Source of the DNA: Streptomyces sp. MBT53
GTDB lineage: Bacteria > Actinomycetota > Actinomycetes > Streptomycetales > Streptomycetaceae
Length of the DNA stretch: 64,000 nt
Reading direction: 5' to 3'
Assembly: GCF_016654115.1 (NCBI RefSeq)
Contig: NZ_JAEQAZ010000039.1
Location: forward strand, 1-64,000
Part shown: one piece after another, positions 1-8,653 of the stretch
Position numbering within the stretch: the stretch's first letter is position 1
Layout: each line of letters begins with the position of its first letter
Notes under the pieces: generated by a model
The model's input: the letters and a program-made list of their open reading frames with translations, nothing else
Database searches by the model: none
What the model was told of the DNA's origin: nothing
Position numbers and translations under genes: made by a program

Positions 1-11
1 AGGTAGTTGCC

Positions 12-887
12 TCAGCCACGACGGCGGCGCGCCATGATCACCGCTCCCCCACCCAGCGCCAGCAAGGACACCGCCCCACCCGCGATGTACGGCGTCATGG
101 AGCTGCCCCCCGTCTCGGCCAACCCCTCCTCCACCGGAGCGCCCTGCGGCTTCACATCGGGGGCAACCTCGGGTGCCTCACACGTCGCCCGTGCCAACGT
201 CACCGTCCCCTCCACATCGGCCACGTTCAGCTTCAACGGATTGACGGACACCTTGAGTTGGAGCGCGGTCGCAGCGGCCGTACGTGACGTGGTCGAGGTC
301 TTGGACAGGTCGAGCCGCACCGACCCGACCCCCGGCACCTGAACCTCCGTAGGACCGCTGGCGGTCACGGTGACCCGCTTACCGAGCACCGTCACGGAAC
401 CCGGCAGATGCGACGTGGCGACCGGCGCCTTCCCCGCCTCGCACGTCGCCCTGGACGTGAGCGCGTCGACCTCGATGAGCGAGAGCAACGGCAACCCGGG
501 GACATGGAGCCGGACATGGGCGAGATTCGTGTACCCCTCGGCCTTCGTCGCGGACACCGTCGCCTTCGCCGTGGCGACGTCCGCGCTGAGCACACTGAAC
601 GGCTGCCCACCGTTCACCCCGTCCAACTGGGCGGAGAGCGCGGTCTTTTCGGCGCTCTGCGGTGCCTGGACCTCGTTGAGGGAGACCGCGAGCGGGACGT
701 CCACGGTCTTGTTGAGCAGGGACACGTCGAGCCCGGTACGGAGTACGACGGCGCTCGCGCGACCCTGGTCCGTGGTCGCGTGGGCGGACCCCGCGCCGGC
801 CAGCGTCGCAGGACCGGCGGCGAGCACGGTGGCCGTGGCGACGGTGGCCCAACGGCGTGCGGGCATGCGGAAGTTGGTGCCGTTCAA
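12..887 (-). CDS. LAETG-anchored surface protein, SCO1860-like
   Basis: This 291-residue protein is predicted to be exported and fixed to the cell wall by a class E sortase. An N-terminal signal peptide (about residues 1-38, ending in AHA) precedes an alanine/valine-rich beta-type body. The C-terminus has the sortase motif LAETG at residues 256-260, a hydrophobic segment, and a final basic RRRR tail. The chosen start is a TTG at 887; an ATG at 866 (MPARRW) is an alternative. I recall a protein of this type, SCO1860 in S. coelicolor, lying close to the ectoine genes, and the context here matches. No enzymatic motif is visible and its function is unknown. Confidence 0.85.
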   Translation of the reverse strand: MNGTNFRMPARRWATVATATVLAAGPATLAGAGSAHATTDQGRASAVVLRTGLDVSLLNKTVDVPLAVSLNEVQAPQSAEKTALSAQLDGVNGGQPFSVLSADVATAKATVSATKAEGYTNLAHVRLHVPGLPLLSLIEVDALTSRATCEAGKAPVATSHLPGSVTVLGKRVTVTASGPTEVQVPGVGSVRLDLSKTSTTSRTAAATALQLKVSVNPLKLNVADVEGTVTLARATCEAPEVAPDVKPQGAPVEEGLAETGGSSMTPYIAGGAVSLLALGGGAVIMARRRRG

Positions 888-933
888 GGTGTGGGACCCC
901 CAGAAGAGACATGCTTGGGACCCGGTAAGAATT

Positions 934-987
934 ACCCACGAAGGGTGAACCGTCAGCGATCCCGCGTCACTTCACCCCATCGTGGGT
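934..987 (-). terminator. Hairpin terminator after the amidohydrolase operon
   Basis: A long interrupted stem lies in the gap between two leftward genes. ACCCACGA (934-941) pairs with TCGTGGGT (980-987), and GGGTGAA (943-949) pairs with TTCACCC (971-977), leaving a small internal bulge and a 21-base loop. Read leftward it is followed by TAATTCTT, so it fits an intrinsic terminator for the unit ending at 1019. Confidence 0.6.
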
Positions 988-1018
988 TTTCCGTGAACGT
1001 ATTCGAATCGGCTGGCGA

Positions 1019-2110
1019 CTATTCGACCACCAGCCCGTTCAGCACCACTCGTCGCGGCGACACCAGGACGCGCACATCGGCGCGCGGGTCCGCCTCGTAC
1101 ACGACGAAGTCCGCCGGCGCGCCCTCCTCGAGCCCGGGCCGCCCGAGCCACCGCCGCGCGCCCCACGCGGTCGCCGACAGCGCCTCCACGGCCGGGATGC
1201 CGGCGGTGACGAGTTCGGCGACCTCGGCGGCGACCAGGCCGTGGGCCAACGATCCGCCGGCGTCCGTGCCGACGTACACCGGGATGCCCGCGTCGTAGGC
1301 GGCGCGCACGGTGTCGTAGCGCCGCTCGTACAGTCGTCGCAGATGGGCGGACCAGCGTGGGTACTTGGCGTCGCCGCCCTCGGCGAGCTTCGGGAAGGTG
1401 GCGATGTTCACGAGGGTCGGGACGATCGCCACGCCCCGTGAGGCGAACAGCGGGATGACGTCCTCGGTGAGGCCGGTCGCGTGCTCGATGCAGTCGATGC
1501 CCGCCTCGACCAGGTCGCGCAGCGCGTCCTCGGCGAAGCAGTGCGCGGTGACGCGCGCACCGAGCCGGTGGGCCTCGGCGATCGCCGCCTCCACGCTCTC
1601 GCGCGGCCAGCAGGCCGACAGGTCGCCGAGGTCGCGGTCGATCCAGTCGCCGACCAACTTGACCCAGCCGTCGCCGCGTTGGGCCTCCTGGCCGACGTAG
1701 GCGACGAGTTCGTCCGGTTCGATCTCGTGGGCGAAGTTGCGGATGTAGCGGCGGGTGCGGGCGATGTGCCGACCGGCGCGGATGATCTTCGGGAGGTCTT
1801 CGCGGTCGTCGATCCAGCGGGTGTCGGACGGCGAGCCGGCGTCGCGCAGCAGCAGGGTGCCGGCGTCACGGTCGGTGCGGGCCTGCGTCTCGGCGGTGGC
1901 CGCGTCGACGGGGCCGTGGGCGCCCAGGCCCACATGGCAGTGGGCGTCGACCAGGCCGGGGAGGGTCCAGCCGTCGACGGTCCGGATGTCACCGGCGTCG
2001 ACGGGACGGTCGTAGGAGATACGGCCGTCGATGACCCAGAGTTCGTCGCGGATGTCCTCGGGGCCCACCAGGACCCGGCCCTTCACGTGCAGCACCGGTT
2101 GATCGCTCAT
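1019..2110 (-). CDS. Metal-dependent amidohydrolase (imidazolonepropionase-like)
   Basis: This 363-residue protein is an amidohydrolase-superfamily TIM barrel that should hydrolyse an amide or cyclic amide bond with bound metal. Visible signatures are the strand-1 metal motif DAHCHVG, a TAHC motif with the later histidine ligand, EHATG, and the TDAGG motif with the catalytic aspartate. There is no signal peptide, so it is cytoplasmic. An ATG at 2110 is preferred to the GTG at 2119. It lies about 35 bases downstream of the ABC ATPase on the same strand, so it is probably the last gene of that unit and acts on the imported compound. The substrate cannot be told from sequence. Confidence 0.85.
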   Translation of the reverse strand: MSDQPVLHVKGRVLVGPEDIRDELWVIDGRISYDRPVDAGDIRTVDGWTLPGLVDAHCHVGLGAHGPVDAATAETQARTDRDAGTLLLRDAGSPSDTRWIDDREDLPKIIRAGRHIARTRRYIRNFAHEIEPDELVAYVGQEAQRGDGWVKLVGDWIDRDLGDLSACWPRESVEAAIAEAHRLGARVTAHCFAEDALRDLVEAGIDCIEHATGLTEDVIPLFASRGVAIVPTLVNIATFPKLAEGGDAKYPRWSAHLRRLYERRYDTVRAAYDAGIPVYVGTDAGGSLAHGLVAAEVAELVTAGIPAVEALSATAWGARRWLGRPGLEEGAPADFVVYEADPRADVRVLVSPRRVVLNGLVVE

Positions 2111-2144
2111 GGGACGCACGATAGTTCGTCGGGTGCGGGTCCCC

Positions 2145-2951
2145 TCAAGGTGTGCTGTCCTCGTCCTGTACTTCAGCCATCGCGGGGTCCAGCAGGCGTG
2201 ACAAGAAGTGGCGGGTGCGCTCGTGTGCGGGATCGGCGATGACCCGGTCCGGCGTGCCGTCCTCGACGATCACCCCGCCGTCCATGAAGACCACCCGGTC
2301 CGCCACCTCCCTCGCGAACGTCATCTCGTGGGTGACCACCATCATGGTCATGCCCTCGTTCGCGAGCATCCGCATGACCGCGAGTACGTCGCCCACCAGT
2401 TCCGGGTCGAGTGCGGAGGTCGGTTCGTCGAAGAGCATCACCTCGGGGTCCATCGCCAACGCCCGTGCGATCGCGACGCGTTGCTGCTGTCCGCCGGAGA
2501 GGGACGCGGGGTAGGCGGCGGCCTTCTCGGACAGTCCGACGCGTCGCAGGTTCTCGGCGGCCACCCGCTCCGCCGCCGCCTTGTCCCGGCGCAGGACCCT
2601 GCGTTGGGGCAGGGTGAGGTTCTCGGTGACGGTCAGGTGCGGGAAGAGGTTGAACTGCTGGAAGACCATGCCGATACGACGACGCACGGCGTCGATGTCG
2701 ACATCGGGGTCGGTGACCTCGGTGCCGCCGACGAACACCCGCCCCTTCGTGGGTTCTTCGAGCAGGTTCACGCAGCGCAGTAGCGTCGACTTGCCGGAGC
2801 CGGACGGGCCGATGACGCACACCACCTCCCCCTGTCCGATCTCCAGGTCGATGCCGCGCAGTACCTCGTTCGTGCCGAACGACTTGTGCAGGCCGCGCAC
2901 TTCGATCTCGGGGTTCCCGGGACTCTCGGAATTCCCTGACGGGGTGGTCAT
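2145..2951 (-). CDS. Polar amino acid ABC transporter, ATP-binding protein
   Basis: This 268-residue cytoplasmic ATPase powers uptake with the adjoining permease and binding protein. It shows Walker A (GPSGSGKST), the Q-loop, the ABC signature LSGGQQQR, Walker B with FDEPTSALD, and the H-loop in VVTHEM, all typical of the GlnQ/GluA family. The start ATG at 2951 overlaps the permease stop by four bases (ATGA), which indicates translational coupling. Longer readings upstream are only open frame through the permease gene. Confidence 0.95.
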   Translation of the reverse strand: MTTPSGNSESPGNPEIEVRGLHKSFGTNEVLRGIDLEIGQGEVVCVIGPSGSGKSTLLRCVNLLEEPTKGRVFVGGTEVTDPDVDIDAVRRRIGMVFQQFNLFPHLTVTENLTLPQRRVLRRDKAAAERVAAENLRRVGLSEKAAAYPASLSGGQQQRVAIARALAMDPEVMLFDEPTSALDPELVGDVLAVMRMLANEGMTMMVVTHEMTFAREVADRVVFMDGGVIVEDGTPDRVIADPAHERTRHFLSRLLDPAMAEVQDEDSTP

Positions 2952-3781
2952 CGCACGGCCTCCCCGGTCTTCGTCTCCATGCGGCGCACCACGAAGCTCA
3001 GCGGGATCGTCACGAGGAGGTAGCACAGGCCCGCGACCAGGATGGGCGTGGAGTTGGCGGTCGTACTGGCCAAGTCCCGTCCGTATTTGGACAGTTCGCG
3101 CTCCTCCAGGGTGACGCCGAGGAACAGGACCAGGGAGGAGTCCTTGAAGAGGAGGACGAGTTCGTTGGTGAGAGGCGGCAGGATGATCCGGAACGCCTGC
3201 GGGACGACGATCGACACCATGGCCCGCGCCTGCGAGAACCCGAGCGAACGGGCCGCCTCCAACTGCCCCTTGGGCACCGCCTGGATGCCCGCCCGGATCG
3301 TCTCCGCCATGTACGCGGCCGACACCAGGCCGAGCGCGAGGGCGACCTTGCCGTACGTACCGCCGACGATCTCCGTGCCGGGGAAGGCGAGGGGCACGGC
3401 GACGCCGACGAAGATGAAGATCAGCAGGGCGGGCAGTCCCCGGAAGATCTCGATGTAGATCCCGGCGAGCCAGCGGTACGGTCCGACGGACGACAGCCGC
3501 ATCAGCGCCACGACCATCCCCAGCACGAGTCCGAAGACGAAGCCGGAGAGGGTGTAGAGCACGGTGTTCTTCAACGCCAGCGTGATGACGTCGGGGAACA
3601 TCTGCTTGGCGATGCTCCACTGCGCGAACTGGTTCTTCAGGCGCCCCCAGTCGGCGGTGACCGCGAAGGCGATCACCGCGCCGAGGAACACGGTGTACTG
3701 AACTCCCCTGGACAGCCTGCGCCGTTGACGACGCGTCAGACCCTTTGCCCTGGGATGGAGTTGGACATCGGTATCGGTCAT
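2948..3781 (-). CDS. Polar amino acid ABC transporter, permease
   Basis: This 277-residue inner-membrane permease belongs to the HisM/GlnP family. It has several hydrophobic segments and the cytoplasmic EAA loop (about QLEAARSLGFSQARAM) that contacts the ATPase. The ATG at 3781 is chosen because it overlaps the binding-protein stop as ATGA; a start 45 bases further upstream is possible but would lengthen the overlap. Only one permease is present, so a homodimer is expected, whereas many related systems use two different permeases. Confidence 0.93.
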   Translation of the reverse strand: MTDTDVQLHPRAKGLTRRQRRRLSRGVQYTVFLGAVIAFAVTADWGRLKNQFAQWSIAKQMFPDVITLALKNTVLYTLSGFVFGLVLGMVVALMRLSSVGPYRWLAGIYIEIFRGLPALLIFIFVGVAVPLAFPGTEIVGGTYGKVALALGLVSAAYMAETIRAGIQAVPKGQLEAARSLGFSQARAMVSIVVPQAFRIILPPLTNELVLLFKDSSLVLFLGVTLEERELSKYGRDLASTTANSTPILVAGLCYLLVTIPLSFVVRRMETKTGEAVR

Positions 3782-4638
3782 GAGGCCGAGGGCGAGGCGG
3801 CCGAGGCGTCGTAAGGACCGATCCACTTCTCGTACAGCTTCTTGTACGTCCCGTCGGCCTTCGCGTCCTTGATCGCCTTGTTGATGGCGGCGAGGAGTTT
3901 CGTGTTGCCCTTCTTGACCGTGAAGCCGTACTGCTCACCGGTGTTGAGGTTGTCGACGACCTGGAAGGCGTCGGCGTTGGCCTTGGTCTTGAGCCAGCCC
4001 TGGACCACCGGGTAGTCGATGATGACGGCCTGGACCTGGCCGGTGCGCAGGCCGTTGAGGACGGCGTCGGAGGACTCGAAGGAGACGGGGTCGAAGCCCT
4101 TGCTCTTCGCGTAGTCCTCGCCGGTGGTCTGCGCCTGCGCGCCGAGCTTCTTGCCCTTGGTCTTCACGTCGGCGAGGGAGGTGATTCCGCTCTTCTTGTC
4201 GACGAGGACGGCCTGCGTGGCGTCGAAGTAGGGGTCGGAGAAGTCGACGTTCTTCTTGCGCTCGGCGGTGATGGTCATGCCGGCGGCGGCCAGGTCGCAC
4301 TCGTCTGCGTTGAGGAAGGCGCCGGTCTTGAAGTTCTCGAAGGGGGTGTCGAGGATCTGCTGTTTCACGCCGAGGTCCTTGGCGACCAGGTCGATGAGGG
4401 AGACGTCGAAGCCCTGCACCTTGCCGTCGATCTCGGACTGGAAGGGCGGGTAGGGCAGGTGGGTGCAGGTCGTGAGCTGACCCGCCTTGACGAGTTCGAC
4501 GCCACCGGCGGCGGTCTTCGAACCGCTGCCGCCGCTGTCGCTCGACGTGCACCCGGCCACGAGGACGAGTGCGGCCGTCGTGGCCGTCGCGGTGGTGGCG
4601 GCCAGGGTGCGGGTCCGGCGGCCGAGGAGCGTGTTCAC
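3778..4638 (-). CDS. Polar amino acid ABC transporter, substrate-binding lipoprotein
   Basis: This 286-residue lipoprotein is the extracytoplasmic receptor of the transporter. The signal peptide ends in the lipobox LVAGC with Cys30 as the lipidated residue, followed by a Ser/Gly-rich tether and a type II periplasmic-binding (SBP_bac_3) fold. The ligand-pocket segments PYPPFQ and GFDVSLIDLVAKDLG are typical of binders for amino acids and related zwitterions. It is the first gene of the leftward ABC and amidohydrolase unit. The ligand is not identified. The position a few genes from ectABCD makes a compatible solute worth considering, but that is inference. Confidence 0.93.
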   Translation of the reverse strand: MNTLLGRRTRTLAATTATATTAALVLVAGCTSSDSGGSGSKTAAGGVELVKAGQLTTCTHLPYPPFQSEIDGKVQGFDVSLIDLVAKDLGVKQQILDTPFENFKTGAFLNADECDLAAAGMTITAERKKNVDFSDPYFDATQAVLVDKKSGITSLADVKTKGKKLGAQAQTTGEDYAKSKGFDPVSFESSDAVLNGLRTGQVQAVIIDYPVVQGWLKTKANADAFQVVDNLNTGEQYGFTVKKGNTKLLAAINKAIKDAKADGTYKKLYEKWIGPYDASAASPSAS

Positions 4639-4831
4639 GGAGGCCTCCTGTGACGGAACTGTGGCTTCCGATTATTCGGAGTGGCGGGGCGCCCCGCTCG
4701 TGGTGAGGTGTCGGCGAGGGGGCCGTACGGGCTAAGAAGTCGCCGGTCAGAGGGGCCCAGGGGCGCCGGTTACCCTCGTTCCCATCGATCCCCGGGACAC
4801 CTTCGGTCCCCGCGAGTGAAAGAGCACCGCC

Positions 4832-5932
4832 GTGACGCACCCCTTCCTCGACCTGGCCCCGCTGAGCGCCGCGCACTTCGCCTCGATCGAGGACCGGGTG
4901 GCCCGGCTGCTCGGCACCGAGCAGGATGTCGTGATCATGCAGGGCGAGGCGTTGCTGCCGCTGGAGGGCGCGATCCGTTCGACGGCCGGTCCGGGCACGG
5001 TCGCGCTGAACGTCATCACCGGCCCCTACGGGCAGACCTTCGGGAACTGGCTGCGGGACTGCGGCGCCGAGGTGATCGACCTGGCGGTCCCGTTCCACAC
5101 GGCGGTGACGGCGGACCAGATCCGGGAAGCCTTCGCCGAACGCCCGGAGATCGACTTCGTGTCCCTGGTCCACGCGGAGGCGGCGACCGGCAACACCAAC
5201 CCGGTCGCGGAGATCGGCGAGGCCGTACGCGCGCACGGCGCCCTCTTCTACCTCGACGCGGTGGCCTCCATCGGCGCGGAGCCGGTACTGCCGGACGCGT
5301 GGGGTGTCGACCTGTGCGTGATCGGCGCACAGAAGGCGATGGGCGGCCCGGCGGGCGTGTCGGCGGTGTCGGTGAGCGCACGGGCATGGGCCCGTATGAC
5401 GTCCAACCCCGGAGCCCCACGCCACTCCTACCTCTCCCTCCTCGACTGGAAGGCCCGCTGGGTGGACGCGGGCCGCAAGACCCTCCTCCATGCCCCGGCC
5501 CAGTTGGAGATGCTGGCCCTGGAGGCATGCGTGGAACGGATCGAGGCGGAGGGCCTGAACACGGTGATGCGCCGCCACGCGGTAGCGGCTGCGGCGACCC
5601 GGGCAGGCGCCCTGGCCCTGGGCGGCGGCCTGGAGCCGTACGTCAACAACGCGTCCGAGGCCGCCCCGGTCGCCACGACCCTCAGGACACCGCCGGGCGT
5701 CATCGCCTCGGAGCTGGTGACGAGCGCCCTGGCGACGAACCCGACCCTGCCGCTCGTGGCGGGCGGCGGCGCCCTGTCCAAGGAGATGATCCGGGTCAAC
5801 CACTACGGGGTCGACGCGACGGCGGACGCGGTACGGAGCTCTTTGGCAGCGCTGGGCGCGGCGCTGACCGAGCAGGGGGCGCAGGTGGACTTGGAGGGGG
5901 CTCGGGCTGCCGTGGAAGGGGCGTGGCGGTAA
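4832..5932 (+). CDS. Class V PLP-dependent aminotransferase (alanine-glyoxylate type)
   Basis: This 366-residue cytoplasmic enzyme has the fold of the serine-pyruvate / alanine-glyoxylate aminotransferase group. An active-site aspartate lies in FYLDAVAS, and the PLP-binding lysine is Lys168 in GAQKAMGGPAG. The GTG at 4832 starts the conserved region. It is divergent from the ABC operon, with about 190 bases between them, so the two may share control. The amino donor and acceptor are unknown. Confidence 0.88.
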   Translation: MTHPFLDLAPLSAAHFASIEDRVARLLGTEQDVVIMQGEALLPLEGAIRSTAGPGTVALNVITGPYGQTFGNWLRDCGAEVIDLAVPFHTAVTADQIREAFAERPEIDFVSLVHAEAATGNTNPVAEIGEAVRAHGALFYLDAVASIGAEPVLPDAWGVDLCVIGAQKAMGGPAGVSAVSVSARAWARMTSNPGAPRHSYLSLLDWKARWVDAGRKTLLHAPAQLEMLALEACVERIEAEGLNTVMRRHAVAAAATRAGALALGGGLEPYVNNASEAAPVATTLRTPPGVIASELVTSALATNPTLPLVAGGGALSKEMIRVNHYGVDATADAVRSSLAALGAALTEQGAQVDLEGARAAVEGAWR

Positions 5933-5951
5933 CCCTCGGCCGAGGCACCCC

Positions 5952-5969
5952 CGGGGGCTCCGGCCCCCG
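5952..5969 (+). terminator. Short GC hairpin after the aminotransferase
   Basis: CGGGGGC (5952-5958) and GCCCCCG (5963-5969) form a 7-pair stem with a TCCG tetraloop, 20 bases after the aminotransferase stop. There is no T-tract, so its strength as a terminator is uncertain. Confidence 0.4.
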
Positions 5970-5984
5970 CCCTCGATGTCGAGG

Positions 5985-6107
5985 ACATTGACCGGGATCG
6001 ACGTCAGTCTGCGGTGGGTGCTCGTTCACACGGTCGAGGAGTACGCGCGGCACAACGGTCACGCCGATATCTTGCGGGAAAGCATCGGCGGTACGACCGG
6101 CGCCTAA
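5985..6107 (+). pseudogene. C-terminal remnant of a DinB/DUF664 family gene
   Basis: Reading the frame that ends at the TAA at 6105-6107 gives about 40 residues. They include SLRWVLVHTVEEYARHNGHA and then DILRES, which is the conserved C-terminal block of DUF664 mini-DinB proteins with its metal-ligand histidines. The first roughly 120 residues of a normal family member are missing: upstream there is a GC hairpin and the end of the aminotransferase gene. There is no start codon or ribosome site in place, so I read it as a decayed gene fragment. Confidence 0.7.
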
Positions 6108-6362
6108 TTCGGCTCGGATTTCGGATGCAATTCCAGAATTCTTCTGCCCGATTTCCGCGCACCTAAACGCAAATAATTAGCGTAGATCTCGTGAGGGTTA
6201 CACCCTTGTGACCCGTTACACAGGCGGCCCGTTCTGCCCTTTATCTGCGGGTCAAACCACCACATACCTTCCGCACCCGCCCGCGTGATAACACAGCACA
6301 GCCCCACACGTAACCCCATCCCTCCATGCAATTTCGAATTTCCCTCGGTAAATTCAATTTGC
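6108..6362 (+). promoter_or_regulatory. AT-rich ectA leader and promoter region with two dyads
   Basis: This non-coding stretch is much more AT-rich than its surroundings and must hold the promoter of ectABCD. Two dyads are visible. GGGTTAC (6195-6201) faces GTGACCC (6208-6214). Nested arms ATGCAA (6326-6331) / TTGCAT (6359-6364) and GAATTT (6336-6341) / AAATTC (6350-6355) run into the ectA start codon. No convincing Shine-Dalgarno sequence precedes that start. The roles of the dyads are not known. Confidence 0.5.
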
Positions 6363-6872
6363 ATGACCGCCACCCGAGCAGACCTGCACATAGACCGCCC
6401 CACGGTGGCCGACGGCGCCGCGCTCTGGCGTATTGCCAAGGACTCCAACGCCCTCGACCTGAACTCGTCGTACAGCTATCTGCTGTGGTGCCGGGACTTC
6501 GCCGGCACCTCCGCCGTCGTGCGGGACGAGCGCGGGGAGCCGGTCGGTTTCGTCACCGGGTACGTGCCGCCGGACCGGCCCGGCACCCTGCTCGTGTGGC
6601 AGGTCGCCGTCGACGCCGCGCAGCGCGGGCGCGGGCTGGCCGCCCGGCTGCTGGACGGCCTCACCGAGCGGGTCGCGGCCGAGCACGACGGGCTGACCGC
6701 GATCGAGACCACCATCACGCCCGGCAACACCGCCTCCGAACGCCTCTTCACCTCCTACGCCGAACGCCACGGCGCCACCGTGGAGCGCACGGTCCTCTTC
6801 GAGGCCGGTGACTTCCCGGACGGACCGCACGACCCCGAAGTGCTGTACCGGATCGGCCCGTTGAGTCTCTGA
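6363..6872 (+). CDS. ectA: L-2,4-diaminobutyrate N-gamma-acetyltransferase EctA
   Basis: This 169-residue GNAT enzyme acetylates L-2,4-diaminobutyrate at the gamma nitrogen with acetyl-CoA, the second step of ectoine synthesis. The signature ALWRIAKDS...LDLNSSYSYLLWCRDF and the acetyl-CoA loop (about QRGRGLAARLL) are diagnostic of EctA. The ATG at 6363 is chosen because homology begins there; the open frame runs 26 codons further up without conservation. It is the first gene of the operon. There is no clear ribosome site, so leaderless or structured initiation is possible. Confidence 0.96.
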   Translation: MTATRADLHIDRPTVADGAALWRIAKDSNALDLNSSYSYLLWCRDFAGTSAVVRDERGEPVGFVTGYVPPDRPGTLLVWQVAVDAAQRGRGLAARLLDGLTERVAAEHDGLTAIETTITPGNTASERLFTSYAERHGATVERTVLFEAGDFPDGPHDPEVLYRIGPLSL

Positions 6873-6918
6873 GGCCGCGGCCTCCGCAACCCCCCACACC
6901 CCCTTAGGAGCGATTCGC

Positions 6919-8190
6919 GTGACCATCACCCAGCCCGATCTCAGCGTCTTCGAGACCCTGGAGTCCGAGGTCCGCAGCTACTGCCGCGGCTGGCCCACCG
7001 TCTTCGACCGGGCCCGGGGCAGCCGTATGTACGACGAGGACGGCCACGCCTACCTCGACTTCTTCGCGGGCGCCGGCTCGCTCAACTACGGGCACAACAA
7101 CCCTGTTCTGAAACGGGCGTTGATCGACTACCTGGAGCGCGACGGCGTCACCCACGGGCTCGACATGTCGACCGGTGCCAAGCGCGCGTTCCTCCAGACC
7201 TTCCAGGACCTGGTGCTGCGGCCCCGCGATCTGCCGTACAAGGTGATGTTCCCGGGCCCGACCGGCACCAACGCCGTTGAATCCGCACTGAAGTTGGCGC
7301 GGAAGGTGAAGGGCCGCGAATCGATCGTGTCGTTCACCAACGCCTTCCACGGGATGTCGCTGGGCTCGCTGGCCGTGACCGGCAACGCCTTCAAACGGGC
7401 CGGTGCCGGCATCCCGCTGGTGCACGGCACCCCGATGCCTTTCGACAACTACTTCGACGGCCAGATCCCCGACTTCCTGTGGTTCGAGCGGCTGTTGGAG
7501 GACCAGGGCTCCGGCCTCAACAAGCCCGCCGCCGTGATCGTCGAGACCGTGCAGGGCGAGGGCGGCATCAACGCCGCCCGCCCCGAATGGCTGCGCGCCC
7601 TCGCCGAGTTGTGCGAGCGCCAGGACATGCTGCTCATCGTCGACGACATCCAGATGGGCTGCGGCCGCACCGGCGCGTTCTTCTCCTTCGAGGAGTCGGG
7701 GATCGTCCCCGACATCGTCACCGTCTCCAAGTCCATCAGCGGCTACGGCCTTCCGATGTCCCTGTGCCTGTTCAAGCCGGAGCTGGACATCTGGGAGCCG
7801 GGCGAGCACAACGGCACGTTCCGCGGCAACAACCCGGCGTTCGTCACCGCGACCGCCGCCCTGGAGACGTACTGGGCGGACGGCTCCGCGATGGAGAAGC
7901 AGACCCGCACCCGCGGTGAGCAGGTCGAGCAGGGGCTGATCTCCATCACCGAGGAGAACCTCGCCGACATCAAGGAGTACCGGGGCCGCGGACTGGTCTG
8001 GGGCATCGAGTTCAAGGACCCCGAGCGCGCCGGACGGATCTGCGCCCGCGCCTTCGAACTCGGCCTGCTGGTAGAGACGTCGGGCCCGCAGGGCGAGGTC
8101 GTGAAACTGCTCCCCGCGCTGACCATCACTCCGGAGGAGTTGGACGAGGGCCTGAGCATCCTCGCCCGCGCCGTACGGGAAACCGTCTGA
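6919..8190 (+). CDS. ectB: Diaminobutyrate--2-oxoglutarate transaminase EctB
   Basis: This 423-residue class III aminotransferase converts aspartate-beta-semialdehyde to L-2,4-diaminobutyrate using glutamate, the first step of ectoine synthesis. The PLP lysine is Lys271 in VSKSISGYG, and the cofactor aspartate lies in LLIVDDIQMG. The length is normal for the family. The GTG start at 6919 is preceded by TTAGGAGC. It lies 46 bases after ectA in the same operon. Confidence 0.97.
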   Translation: MTITQPDLSVFETLESEVRSYCRGWPTVFDRARGSRMYDEDGHAYLDFFAGAGSLNYGHNNPVLKRALIDYLERDGVTHGLDMSTGAKRAFLQTFQDLVLRPRDLPYKVMFPGPTGTNAVESALKLARKVKGRESIVSFTNAFHGMSLGSLAVTGNAFKRAGAGIPLVHGTPMPFDNYFDGQIPDFLWFERLLEDQGSGLNKPAAVIVETVQGEGGINAARPEWLRALAELCERQDMLLIVDDIQMGCGRTGAFFSFEESGIVPDIVTVSKSISGYGLPMSLCLFKPELDIWEPGEHNGTFRGNNPAFVTATAALETYWADGSAMEKQTRTRGEQVEQGLISITEENLADIKEYRGRGLVWGIEFKDPERAGRICARAFELGLLVETSGPQGEVVKLLPALTITPEELDEGLSILARAVRETV

Positions 8191-8243
8191 CACCGCGCCC
8201 ACCGACACCGTCTGACACCACATCAAGGAGGCGTCACAGCACC

Positions 8244-8648
8244 GTGATTGTCCGTTCGTTCAAGGAACTCGAAGGCACCGACCGGCACATCAGGGCCGCG
8301 TCCGGCACCTGGGAGAGCAAGCGCATCGTCCTCGCCAAGGAGCGGGTCGGCTTCTCGCTCCACGAGACCGTCCTCTACGCGGGCACCGAGACGTCGATGT
8401 GGTACGCGAACCACATCGAGGCCGTCGTCTGCGTCGAGGGCGAGGCCGAACTCACCGACAACGAGACCGGGCAGACGTACACGATCACGCCCGGGACCAT
8501 GTACCTCCTCGACGGACACGAGCGGCACACGATGCGGATCAAGGAGGACTTCCGCTGCATCTGTGTCTTCAACCCGCCTGTCACCGGACGGGAGGACCAC
8601 GACGAGAACGGCGTATATCCGCTGCTGCCCGAGCCCGAGGAGGTCTGA
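8244..8648 (+). CDS. ectC: L-ectoine synthase EctC
   Basis: This 134-residue cupin protein closes the ring of N-gamma-acetyl-diaminobutyrate to give ectoine with loss of water. The sequence begins VIVRSFKEL with the typical TDRHIRAASGTWESKR block, and it carries the metal-binding cupin strand LLDGHERHTMRI. The GTG start at 8244 has a strong AAGGAGG ribosome site. It is the third gene of the operon. Confidence 0.97.
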   Translation: MIVRSFKELEGTDRHIRAASGTWESKRIVLAKERVGFSLHETVLYAGTETSMWYANHIEAVVCVEGEAELTDNETGQTYTITPGTMYLLDGHERHTMRIKEDFRCICVFNPPVTGREDHDENGVYPLLPEPEEV

Positions 8649-8653
8649 CGAAC

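Noticed and set aside
4681..5991. A 436-codon plus-strand frame over the class V aminotransferase
   Set aside because: It is a Gly/Arg-rich shadow. The 366-residue frame with the PLP lysine is the gene.
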